Of a DNA stretch of 64,000 nucleotides, positions 1 to 8,266 are shown piece by piece. This DNA is from CAZJHX01 sp964545715 (GTDB taxonomy: Bacteria > Myxococcota_A > UBA9042 > GCA-2863065), in assembly GCA_964545715.1 (NCBI GenBank), contig CAZJHX010000002.1, positions 120,402 through 184,401 of the forward strand, given 5' to 3'. The position numbers and the translations under genes were made by a program. The notes beneath the pieces were generated by a model. It made no database searches. It was not told the DNA's origin and saw only the letters and a program-made list of their open reading frames with translations. Every line of letters starts with the position of its first letter. Position 1 is the first letter of the stretch.

Positions 1-3000
1 ATGATGCGCTTGGGATCCGCCGCGCCCTTGTAGATGCGCACCTCATCCACCGCGCCCTTGAGGTATTTGGTCGTCACGCCGGACAAGAAGCCGACCAACC
101 ATGAGGTGGATGCCGAGATGGACGTCGTGCCGACGCTCGCCATGCGTCGATACTCATCGCCGTTGATGAAGAAGCTCACGGTGGTCTTGGTCACCGTGAC
201 CGCGACGTGCACCCAGCTGCCCAGCTTCTTCATCTCGATGCCGCTGTCCAGCGTGGTTGTGCCGCGCCGCAGCACGAGCTTGCCGTCGATGATGCCCAGC
301 ATTATCTCCACGGCGCCGCCCGAGGTCAGCTTGCCCAGCAGAACGTGGTCCTCTGCCGCATCTCGGCGCAGCCACATGCTGAACGTCAGGTCTGGAGAGC
401 CGACCAGCTCCGAGTAGTCCTGAATGGCCACGTAGTCGTTGATCCCGTCCAGGTGAGCCGCTTTTCCAAAGCCCGTCGGGCCGTCACCCTGCTTGGCGCC
501 GCTCTCCAAAAACGAGTTCTTGCCGCCCCAGCTCGGGTTGGACGTCGTCGTGTCGTTCACCTCGTCAAAGGGCAGCCAAACGATCGGGCCGTCATCAATG
601 CACCGCGAGCTGCCCGTACCGACGCACTCCATGACGCCCGACTTGCACTTGTCGCGGTCGCCCTCATCACAGGTCTGCCCGATCTTGAAGGCCTCGTCCG
701 CCACGCCGTTGCAGTTGTTGTCGACACCGTCGCAAAGCTCCGCGACCGGCGTGATCTCGTCTTTGCAGGCGCTCAGGTTGCCGTTGTTGCAGGTGGCCGT
801 TCCACCGATGCACAGGCCCACGCCCTTGGTCCCGTCGGCGCCCGTGTAGCAGTCCTGCGTGCCGCCGTCGATCGCCACATTTTTGCAGCCTGACGCGGCC
901 ACGCAGGAGTCGGTGGTGCACACGTTGCCGTCGTCGCAGCTGAGCGTGGTGCCTTTGCACGTACCGCCGGTGCAGATGTCATTGGTGGTGCAGGCGTCGC
1001 TGTCACTGCAGACGCTGTTGTTGTCTTTGGGTGACCACACCAGGCCGCTCTTGGCGGGGTCGCAGGAGAAGCAGGGCGAGCCGGGCTTCTGCGTTCCGGT
1101 GTCGTAACAGACCGTGTCGATGAGGCATTTGTCGGTTTTGGGCGTGGAGCTGCAGGTGCCGGACGCCGTGCAGGAGTCCACTGTGCAGGTCTTGCCGTCG
1201 TCGCACGCCGCGTTGGCGCCCTCGTCGATCTGGCCGTTGCAGTTCTGGTCCACCCCGTCGCAGGCCTCCGTTTTGCCGGGAGCGACGGCGCTGTTGTCGT
1301 CGTTGCAGTCGCCCGCCACCGCGGCCGTATGAGTCGTGCCCGCGGCGCAGCGGCAGGTGTGGGAGTTGTTGGTCCTGATCGTGTCCAGCTGCGGCCCGGT
1401 CAGCGCCTTGTTGAAGACGTAGACCTCGTCGATCATGCCGTCGAAGACGCGCGGATCTGCGCTCGCCGGGTACTGCCCGATGCCCCACCCGAAGTTGCTG
1501 GTGGCGCCCGTACCCGTCAGCCCGGTCTTTTGAATCTGCACCGGCGCGCCGCCCGTGCTCTGTTGCAGCGAGACGATCCCGCTCGACTTCGACCACGTGA
1601 CCGCGACCCAGTTCCACGTGCCGGTCGTCACGGACGGGCCGGTGACCGCGTCGGTGGTGACGCCCGGCCAGCTGAAGCTCAGCTTGCCCGCGGTGTCGAT
1701 GCTGAAGTCGTAGGCGCCGCGCTTGACGAAGATTGGCTTCAGCTGCGCGTTGGCGCCCAGGTTGGCGGGCTTGACCCACGCCGTGATCGTAATCGCGGCG
1801 GCCATATCGAGCGACGCTGAGTCCGAGCCCCAGATGTTGGAGGCCGTGGACTTGCCGTCAAACGCCATGGCCTTGCCGCGCTTGCCGTCGCGCCGCAACA
1901 GGGCGTTGGTGCGCGTGCCGTCGTTCTTTTTGCCCGTCAGGTCGGTGATCGTGGCGTCTTTCAGCACGTCCATCGGGTAGTACGCCACGGCTCCCAGTGC
2001 CTTGTTGGGGATACCGCCCGCGCCGTCGGAGTCACCGTCCGACCAGTACGTTGTGCACGAGAGGGAGCCCAGGTCGTCCTCGCCACCCTGGCAGTCCGCG
2101 TTCTTCGTGCATGTCAGCGCGTTGACCTCGGTGTCCGGTACGCCGTCGGTGACCAGCTGAAGCACCTCGGTCCCGCTCAGCGCGTAGTCGTAGAGCACGA
2201 CGTCGTCCATGTCGCCTTTGAACCACGCGGTCGTGCACGCCACGCCGTTTGAAGGTCCGCCGAAGCAGCCGAGGAACGGCAGGGACGTCGTGTCGGTCAT
2301 CGTGCCGGCCAGCGCGGCGCTGCCGAAGCTGGAGCCGTTGATGTAGTACGTGACTGTTGAGCCGTTCCAGACCGCCGCCACATGCGACCAGTTATCCTTG
2401 GGCACGAAGCCCTTGGCCCCGTAGCACCCCAGACAGAAGGCCTGCGCGTTGTTTCCGTAGCTGATCGTGCCGTCGGCGTTGCGGCGCAGCCCGTAGTGGC
2501 CGCCTTTGTGAACCAGCACGCCGGCGGCGTCGTTGGTCGGGCGCACCCACAGGGCGATCGTCTGGGCCGTGCCGGTCATGTGGAGCGGGCGGAAGTCGGG
2601 CAGCTTGACGTGCGCGGCCAGCCCATCGAACGACTGCGCTGTGCCCTTTTTACCCGCGGCGTTGGCGATCCCGGCCGACCGTACGGCGTGCATGTGCTTG
2701 CCGCTGCTGTCGACAAGCTCTGCGTCCGGGCTGTTGTCCAGCTTGTAGTACGCGACCGGGCCGTCGTTGGGGCAGCCCGTGTTGAACAGGTCGGCGCAGG
2801 ACAGCGTGCCCTCCTGGCAGACGTCCTCATCCGTCGCGGAGTCGCAGGCGCCGCCCTTGTTGAACGCCTCGTCCGCGCCCCCGCTGCAGTTGTTGTCCTT
2901 GTTGTCGCACAGCTCGGCGTTGCGCTCGGCAGCCGGTGGTGGGGCCGCGACCAGCGCCGCGATCTCCGTCGCGCTCAGGTCGCGCCGATAGGTGGTGTAT

Positions 3001-6000
3001 TGGTCGAAGAGCCCGTCGTAAGCGCCCGCCGCCGTGGAGCCCAACGTGGCGGTGCCGCCCGTGCTCTCGGCGATGAGCGAGAAGTCGATGGCGGCGAGCA
3101 GGCCCACGAGCGATCCGTTGACGTAGACACGTGCGGCGCCGGTATCCTGGCTCCAGGTCACCCCGATGTGTGCCCATGTGTCTTTGAAGAACCGCCCCGC
3201 GGCGCTGATCTGCAGCGGCGCTTCACCCCCGTATTGCAGCGTGAGCTCGGTGGTCGACGTGTGCGTCAGCGACAGCAGCTTGGCGCCTGTCCCAACCGTG
3301 AACAGCCCCTTGGCCGTGGCGAAGCTGGTCGGATCGAACGTCGGCTTGACCCAGAACGCCAGCGTGCCCCGCCGGTTGTTCAGCGACGGCGCGGGGTGCG
3401 TCACAAACGCGGACCCCGTCGTAGATGAGGCCTTGACCGCCAGGCCACTCTTGCCGCCGGACACCTTGGTCGCCCCGTTCAGGGCCCCCGTGGAGGAGTC
3501 TCCCGCCTGGTCAAACACCGAGCTCGAGCCGGCCAGATCGAAGTCGTAGTACCCGATCGGTCCGTCCAGGCACGCCTTGCCCGTGTTCAGCTCAGTGCAG
3601 GCCCACTTGCCCTCGGTGCAGCTGTCTTTGTCGGCCGTCTGGCAGGCCTCCCCGACGGTGGCTGTGCCGCTGAACGTCGCCCAGGGGTTGGTCGGCTCAT
3701 CGATGAATCCGTCGCAGTCGTTGTCCAGGCTGTCACACGCCTCGCGGTTGTCCTGTCCAGCCGGCACGCCCGTCGTGGCCAGCGCCGCGATGATCGCCGT
3801 GCGCGGCGCGTAGTCATAGACCACCACGTCGTCCATGACACCCAGCGAGCCCTGCCCCGGGCCCGGACCGAGCATGATGAACGGGGCGCCTGTACCGACG
3901 TCGAAGACGGTCGTCTTGACGCGCTCGCCGCCGACGTACAGGGACACGGCCTCGTTGGCGCCGGCGTTGAGGCTCCAGGTCGCGGCCACGTGGACCCATT
4001 TGCCCTTCGGCACATGCGGGGCGGCCGGCACGGCGACCTTGCCCGAGGCCGATCGCACGAACAGCTCGTCGCCCGCGATGCCCATGAACAGCAGCTTGGC
4101 CGGATCGGTCGCCTTGCCACGGCTGCCCGTCAACTGGAAGAGCGCGGTCGACATCGTGTGCGGGTTGCCGCCGGTCTTGACCCACATCGCGACAGCGCCT
4201 TCGGTGGCGACGCCGGAGGGCGCCCGTATGGTGAGATTGTTGCCCGTGTCCAACGTGATGGCTTTGCCGAACTTGCCTGTGGACCAGGTCAGACCGGCGC
4301 CCTCGCCGCTGGGCCCCTCGCTGGTGCTGCTGTGGGCCAGCTGTCCGGAGCCCTCGTCCAGGCGCAGATGGATGGCGGGTCTGGGCGTGCAGACCTCTGC
4401 GTTGCCCACGCATTGAGTCAGGCCCTCCTGACAGGCCGTGGCAGGCGCCGCCGGGACGCAGGCCGTGGGCTTGAAGTCGTCCACGAGGCCCGAGCAGTTG
4501 TTGTCTTTGCCGTCGCAGATCTCCGCGGCGTCCGGGTTGATCGCCGCCACCCCGTCCGAGCAGTCGCCGCGCTTGCCGGCCGGGAAGCTCGCGCTGGCCG
4601 CGCAGAGGCAGGCGTGATCGCTGGCGGACTGGATGGTCGCGACTTCTACGCCGTTCAGCGCGCGCGAGAACACCGCCACCTCGTCCAGGATCCCGTCAAA
4701 CCGGCGGTTGAACACCGCAAACGACGCGTGACGACCGATGACCAGGTCCTCGGCTGAGCTCTTGAGCGTGGCGCCGAACGCCACCGTTTTGAGCGGGCTG
4801 CCGTTCTTGTAGAAGACCACGGACGATTCGTCATAGCTGAAGGCCACGTGGGTCCACGAACCGACGCTGATGTCGCCGGCGGTCGTCAGCGCGGACGTAT
4901 TGCCCACCTGCAAGCGCAGCGCGCCGTCCGCCGTGATGCCGAAGTCCCACGCGTTGCCTTTGGAGATGATCGTCGAGCCGCCGGGTACCGTGTTGTGCGC
5001 CTTGGGCTTCACCCAGGCGGCGGCGCTCAGCGTCTTGCTGATGTCCAGCTGCGACCCCTGCAGCGCAGTGGTGGTGCGCAGATCGCTCATCGGGTCGAAC
5101 CCGTCGGTCTCCCAGCCGGCGCCGACCTGGCCCAGCACGCGTCGCCCCGTTCGGCGGGCCATGTGGAAGCCGTTGCCCGACCAGTCGCTGAAGCGTCCCG
5201 TGGCGTCCAGCTCGTCCATCGGCCAATAGCCCGCGGGTCTGAGGTCGACGATCGTCTGTGCGCCGAAGCCGTCCTTGTCCGTGTCCTTGTAGAACGGCGT
5301 GCAGCCCACCGCCGACGGGTCATCGTCAACGGTGTTGCAGTTGTCGTCGGCCAGCCCGAAACCGCAGATCTCGTTTGAGCCGACGTACCAGCCGCTGCCC
5401 TTGGTGGCGATGTCGCCGACCTCGGTCGCGTTGAGCCGCCGGTCAAAGAAGAGGACCTCGTCCATGCGGCCGGTAAAATACGAATCCGCGCAGAACCAGG
5501 AGCCACTGCCACGGCACCCCAGGAAGGGCGCCGACGCCGTCACGGGATCGGACTCGCCGGGCGTGATCGACTCGGTGTGCGCGCCGGCCTCCAGCCCGTT
5601 GATATAGATGGTCACGGCCTCGCCCTTCACCGTCGCGGCCACGTGGGTCCACTCGCCGGTCTTGGCGTTGCCGTAGAACGGGGTCGTCGGCTGCGGCTGT
5701 GAGTTGTTCGTGAACGCGATGCCTCCGTCGCCTTTGCGCACCAGCGACCAGCCGTTCAGCTTGTAGAAGATGGTCCCCTCGGTGACCGAGGTTGGGAAGA
5801 TCCACGCCGCGATGGTCAGGTCGTTGATCATCGAGCGCATCGTCGGGGAGTTGTACGGCCGCGCGAAGTCGTCGGTCCCGTCAAAGGTCAGCGCGTTGCC
5901 AAACTTGCCGTCAGCGGTGACTTTTGCGCCCTGGTGCAGCACGCCCTCGTGGTGCCAGGATGTGACGTCGGTGATGGCGTTGGCGCCCGACTTGCCGGGC

Positions 6001-7217
6001 TCAAAGGTGTAGTAGGCGATCGGCTCAGGGCCGCAGACGACGTTCGTGCCGGAATCGCAGGTCTTGCGGCCGCCGTCGCACAGGTCCGGGTCGTTGCTGT
6101 CGCATAGATCACCTACGGTCAGCCCGTCGTCGGTCAGCCCGTTGCAGTCGTCATCGACGAAGTTGCACTTCTCGACGATGCTGACCTCGGTCTCGTTGGT
6201 GCACTCGGTCTGCAGCGCGCCAGCCGTCAGCACCTCACTGGCGGCCTTGCATGTGGCCGTCCCGTTCTTGCACTTGTCGCTGTCGCCGCTGTCACACGTC
6301 TGCCCGAACGGCTCTGGCGTCGCGTCGTTGCAGTCGTTGTTGAAGCTGTCGCTGTTGCACAGCTCCCGGTTCAGTCGCGTCTGCGGCTCGCCGGTTCCCG
6401 CGACGCTCTTGATGGCGGCCTGGGTCAGCGCGTAGTCATAGAAATGCACGTCGTCCATCCGGCCGACGTAGGCCTGGCCTTTGTCGAAGAGATCGTCGTG
6501 CGCGTCCTGCTCCTGGCCGATCCACACGTCGCTGACCCACTCAGGCGAGACGACGCGCGCCTCGGTGAACTCGAGCTCGCCGTCTCTGTACAGCTTCAGG
6601 TTGGCGCCGTCGTATGTAATCGCGACGTGCGTCCACGTCTTGCTGGTCAGCGCTCCCGTCAGCAACGCGGCGCCGCCCTCCAGGTGCAGGTCCCCGTTGA
6701 CCGAATACGCCAGCGCGTTGGTGGAGGCCTTGCTGGTACGCGAGATCACGTACTTGCCGCCGGCCTTGTCCGGGAACAGCTGGAACATCCAGGTGAACTT
6801 TGTGCCCGGGGCGTCGGCCTTCTTGATGCGGATGAACTGGGTCTCTGAGTCGCCGGTCCACAGCATCCCCTGCTTGTTGAGCCCCGGGACCCACGCGATA
6901 CCCGAGACCTGTGCGTCGTCGCCGGCCATGACGTCGGCCGCGTTTATCGCGATCGCGCCGGAGCCCTCCTCAAACGGCAGATAGATGAGCGGGCCCTCGC
7001 CCGTACAGGTGGCCACGGTACCGTTGCATACGACCGTCCCCTCAGTGCAGAGGTCGGTGTCGCTTGCTCCATCACAGGGCTTGCCGGCGTCGTCCGGGCA
7101 GGTCTGCGCGGCGGCGCTTGAGGCCGCCAGGGAGATAAGAAGTGTGAGCGCGCACACCAGCGCCCCCACACGACAACGGTGCGCGGCGCATTCATTGCGC
7201 AAAACGTCGATGCTCAA
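1..7217 (-). CDS. Giant secreted LamG/MopE-motif repeat protein (C-terminus beyond left edge)
   Basis: One uninterrupted frame of at least 2405 codons runs from about 7217 leftward off the window, so the C-terminus is missing. The N-terminus is a signal peptide (hydrophobic core LVCALTLLISLAASS, then AAAQTC). I count eight LamG/concanavalin-like domains, roughly at 6990-6420, 6030-5430, 5250-4650, 4390-3800, 3570-2980, 2770-2160, 1990-1390 and 600-30. Each opens with a Y/L-x-(F/M/L)-(D/E) strand, has a central W-(T/V/S)-HVA(A/V/I) strand, and closes with (M/I/V)D(D/E)V-x-(F/Y/V)-(Y/F/N). The linkers carry MopE-type metal-binding motifs such as CDGKDNNCSGLVDD, CDSLDNDCDGFIDE and CDGVDNNCNGVADE, plus a Cys-rich block at 870-1260. 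There is no ATG near the start. TTG at 7217 follows AGAGGGG at good spacing; TTG at 7202 and GTG at 7169 are alternatives. LamG domains usually bind glycans or proteins, so a cell-surface or secreted adhesion role is likely but inferred. Confidence 0.85.
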   Translation of the reverse strand, partial: MSIDVLRNECAAHRCRVGALVCALTLLISLAASSAAAQTCPDDAGKPCDGASDTDLCTEGTVVCNGTVATCTGEGPLIYLPFEEGSGAIAINAADVMAGDDAQVSGIAWVPGLNKQGMLWTGDSETQFIRIKKADAPGTKFTWMFQLFPDKAGGKYVISRTSKASTNALAYSVNGDLHLEGGAALLTGALTSKTWTHVAITYDGANLKLYRDGELEFTEARVVSPEWVSDVWIGQEQDAHDDLFDKGQAYVGRMDDVHFYDYALTQAAIKSVAGTGEPQTRLNRELCNSDSFNNDCNDATPEPFGQTCDSGDSDKCKNGTATCKAASEVLTAGALQTECTNETEVSIVEKCNFVDDDCNGLTDDGLTVGDLCDSNDPDLCDGGRKTCDSGTNVVCGPEPIAYYTFEPGKSGANAITDVTSWHHEGVLHQGAKVTADGKFGNALTFDGTDDFARPYNSPTMRSMINDLTIAAWIFPTSVTEGTIFYKLNGWSLVRKGDGGIAFTNNSQPQPTTPFYGNAKTGEWTHVAATVKGEAVTIYINGLEAGAHTESITPGESDPVTASAPFLGCRGSGSWFCADSYFTGRMDEVLFFDRRLNATEVGDIATKGSGWYVGSNEICGFGLADDNCNTVDDDPSAVGCTPFYKDTDKDGFGAQTIVDLRPAGYWPMDELDATGRFSDWSGNGFHMARRTGRRVLGQVGAGWETDGFDPMSDLRTTTALQGSQLDISKTLSAAAWVKPKAHNTVPGGSTIISKGNAWDFGITADGALRLQVGNTSALTTAGDISVGSWTHVAFSYDESSVVFYKNGSPLKTVAFGATLKSSAEDLVIGRHASFAVFNRRFDGILDEVAVFSRALNGVEVATIQSASDHACLCAASASFPAGKRGDCSDGVAAINPDAAEICDGKDNNCSGLVDDFKPTACVPAAPATACQEGLTQCVGNAEVCTPRPAIHLRLDEGSGQLAHSSTSEGPSGEGAGLTWSTGKFGKAITLDTGNNLTIRAPSGVATEGAVAMWVKTGGNPHTMSTALFQLTGSRGKATDPAKLLFMGIAGDELFVRSASGKVAVPAAPHVPKGKWVHVAATWSLNAGANEAVSLYVGGERVKTTVFDVGTGAPFIMLGPGPGQGSLGVMDDVVVYDYAPRTAIIAALATTGVPAGQDNREACDSLDNDCDGFIDEPTNPWATFSGTATVGEACQTADKDSCTEGKWACTELNTGKACLDGPIGYYDFDLAGSSSVFDQAGDSSTGALNGATKVSGGKSGLAVKASSTTGSAFVTHPAPSLNNRRGTLAFWVKPTFDPTSFATAKGLFTVGTGAKLLSLTHTSTTELTLQYGGEAPLQISAAGRFFKDTWAHIGVTWSQDTGAARVYVNGSLVGLLAAIDFSLIAESTGGTATLGSTAAGAYDGLFDQYTTYRRDLSATEIAALVAAPPPAAERNAELCDNKDNNCSGGADEAFNKGGACDSATDEDVCQEGTLSCADLFNTGCPNDGPVAYYKLDNSPDAELVDSSGKHMHAVRSAGIANAAGKKGTAQSFDGLAAHVKLPDFRPLHMTGTAQTIALWVRPTNDAAGVLVHKGGHYGLRRNADGTISYGNNAQAFCLGCYGAKGFVPKDNWSHVAAVWNGSTVTYYINGSSFGSAALAGTMTDTTSLPFLGCFGGPSNGVACTTAWFKGDMDDVVLYDYALSGTEVLQLVTDGVPDTEVNALTCTKNADCQGGEDDLGSLSCTTYWSDGDSDGAGGIPNKALGAVAYYPMDVLKDATITDLTGKKNDGTRTNALLRRDGKRGKAMAFDGKSTASNIWGSDSASLDMAAAITITAWVKPANLGANAQLKPIFVKRGAYDFSIDTAGKLSFSWPGVTTDAVTGPSVTTGTWNWVAVTWSKSSGIVSLQQSTGGAPVQIQKTGLTGTGATSNFGWGIGQYPASADPRVFDGMIDEVYVFNKALTGPQLDTIRTNNSHTCRCAAGTTHTAAVAGDCNDDNSAVAPGKTEACDGVDQNCNGQIDEGANAACDDGKTCTVDSCTASGTCSSTPKTDKCLIDTVCYDTGTQKPGSPCFSCDPAKSGLVWSPKDNNSVCSDSDACTTNDICTGGTCKGTTLSCDDGNVCTTDSCVAASGCKNVAIDGGTQDCYTGADGTKGVGLCIGGTATCNNGNLSACKDEITPVAELCDGVDNNCNGVADEAFKIGQTCDEGDRDKCKSGVMECVGTGSSRCIDDGPIVWLPFDEVNDTTTSNPSWGGKNSFLESGAKQGDGPTGFGKAAHLDGINDYVAIQDYSELVGSPDLTFSMWLRRDAAEDHVLLGKLTSGGAVEIMLGIIDGKLVLRRGTTTLDSGIEMKKLGSWVHVAVTVTKTTVSFFINGDEYRRMASVGTTSISASTSWLVGFLSGVTTKYLKGAVDEVRIYKGAADPKRI

Positions 7218-7299
7218 AAGCAGTCCAACCCCTCTGTCGTCTGCTGGCTCTCTACCGCTGCAATCAGCCTAAGCTGTCAGTGCAACCCACGTACCAGCA

Positions 7300-7328
7300 A
7301 TTGTACTGGGTTCCGACGCCGGTCTCAA
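7300..7328 (-). promoter_or_regulatory. Sigma-70-type promoter of the LamG/MopE gene
   Basis: On the minus strand TTGAGA (7323-7328) is followed after exactly 17 bases by TACAAT (7300-7305), matching the consensus at 5 of 6 positions in each hexamer. Transcription would start near 7293, giving a leader of about 75 bases before the proposed TTG at 7217. The giant gene is therefore probably expressed separately from the pil/aro operon upstream. Confidence 0.6.
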
Positions 7329-7384
7329 AGGAACGAAATACGCGTACTGCGCTCAAACGCGCATAGAGGGGCCGCAGTATCTCT

Positions 7385-7399
7385 CCGCAACGTTTGCGG
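7385..7399 (-). terminator. Small hairpin after the PilZ gene, possible weak terminator
   Basis: CCGCAA-CGT-TTGCGG is a perfect 6-bp inverted repeat 22 bases beyond the PilZ stop codon. On the minus strand it is not followed by a T-run, so it could be a Rho-dependent pause or mRNA-stabilising hairpin rather than an intrinsic terminator. Confidence 0.3.
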
Positions 7400-7420
7400 A
7401 CCTCTCTAACCTTGATGCGC

Positions 7421-8266
7421 TCAGACCTCGATCGGGTCGCGCTGAGCGGCAAACGTGTCTATCGCGGCGCGCGTTTCGTCAGTCAGATGTGTGAACTGGA
7501 TGCCGAGGCCCGGTGGGCCTTCCGGTCCGTCCTCGGTGCGCCGCCAGCTGACTACACCACGCAGGTCTAGTCGACCGGCGCCCGGCAAGGTCAGCTGCAG
7601 CTCTACTTCACGGTCCTGCTGCAGCAGGTTGCGTGTGGCCAGAAACACGCCGCCGATCGACAGGTTGGCCGTGCGCGCCGCGATGAAGTTGTGATCGGTG
7701 GCGAAGTCCACATATGCGCAGACCTCGATGCGTCGAAAGCGCCGGCGGTTGCGGGCTTCGCTGTCTTCGAAGGACTCAGAAGCCCCGGTCTCACCGGCCA
7801 GCTCGCCGGCGCGTGTGATCAGCGTGCGAAAGGCGCCGGCCAGCTGCTGCTCGCGCTCCAGCAGCGCTCGCTCGACCGTCTCGTGTATCTGGGCTGCGCT
7901 CTCCAGCAGCGTCCGTCGCGCGTCCACGGCCTGGCGTCGGCGCTCACACAGCTGGCGTCGCTCTGCGGTCAGAGACTCTCGCTCCATGCTCAGGGTGGAC
8001 TGGGTGACGTCCGCCTGTTGAAGCGACGGCAGCTCGCCTCCCGCGCCGAAGAGCTCGTCGATCTCCTCGGCCGGCAGGCTCATGCGTGTCGCCCGGGTGC
8101 GCAGCGTCATCTGGCGCTCGATGAGATAGTCGTGCAGCTCGCCCAGCACCTGCAGGCGCCCCTCGTGATGCAGCCACTGCGCGTCGAGCTTGGTTTCTTC
8201 GGTCGCCAGCTCCCGCTCGAGCTGCTCGAGCTCGGAGTCGTCGCTGTGCGGTCCGGGCTCGCTCAT
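7421..8266 (-). CDS. PilZ-domain protein with N-terminal coiled coil
   Basis: This 281-residue protein has a charged, Gln/Glu/Arg-rich helical N-terminal part (about residues 5-150, probably coiled coil) followed by a PilZ domain (about 172-275). The c-di-GMP signature is visible: RRRFRRIEV supplies the RxxxR arginines and NLSIGG the (D/N)xSxxG turn. The end of the domain has the expected LRGVVSW and GLGIQFTHL strands. PilZ proteins act as c-di-GMP effectors, and this one probably links the second messenger to pili or surface behaviour. It starts with ATG overlapping the upstream TPR gene's stop by 4 bases, so the two are translationally coupled. It appears to be the last gene of the pil-aro operon. 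Confidence 0.88.
   Translation of the reverse strand: MSEPGPHSDDSELEQLERELATEETKLDAQWLHHEGRLQVLGELHDYLIERQMTLRTRATRMSLPAEEIDELFGAGGELPSLQQADVTQSTLSMERESLTAERRQLCERRRQAVDARRTLLESAAQIHETVERALLEREQQLAGAFRTLITRAGELAGETGASESFEDSEARNRRRFRRIEVCAYVDFATDHNFIAARTANLSIGGVFLATRNLLQQDREVELQLTLPGAGRLDLRGVVSWRRTEDGPEGPPGLGIQFTHLTDETRAAIDTFAAQRDPIEV

Noticed and set aside
7264..7452. A short minus-strand frame between the LamG and PilZ genes
   Set aside because: It overlaps the PilZ stop and the promoter of the LamG gene, has no ribosome site and no family resemblance.
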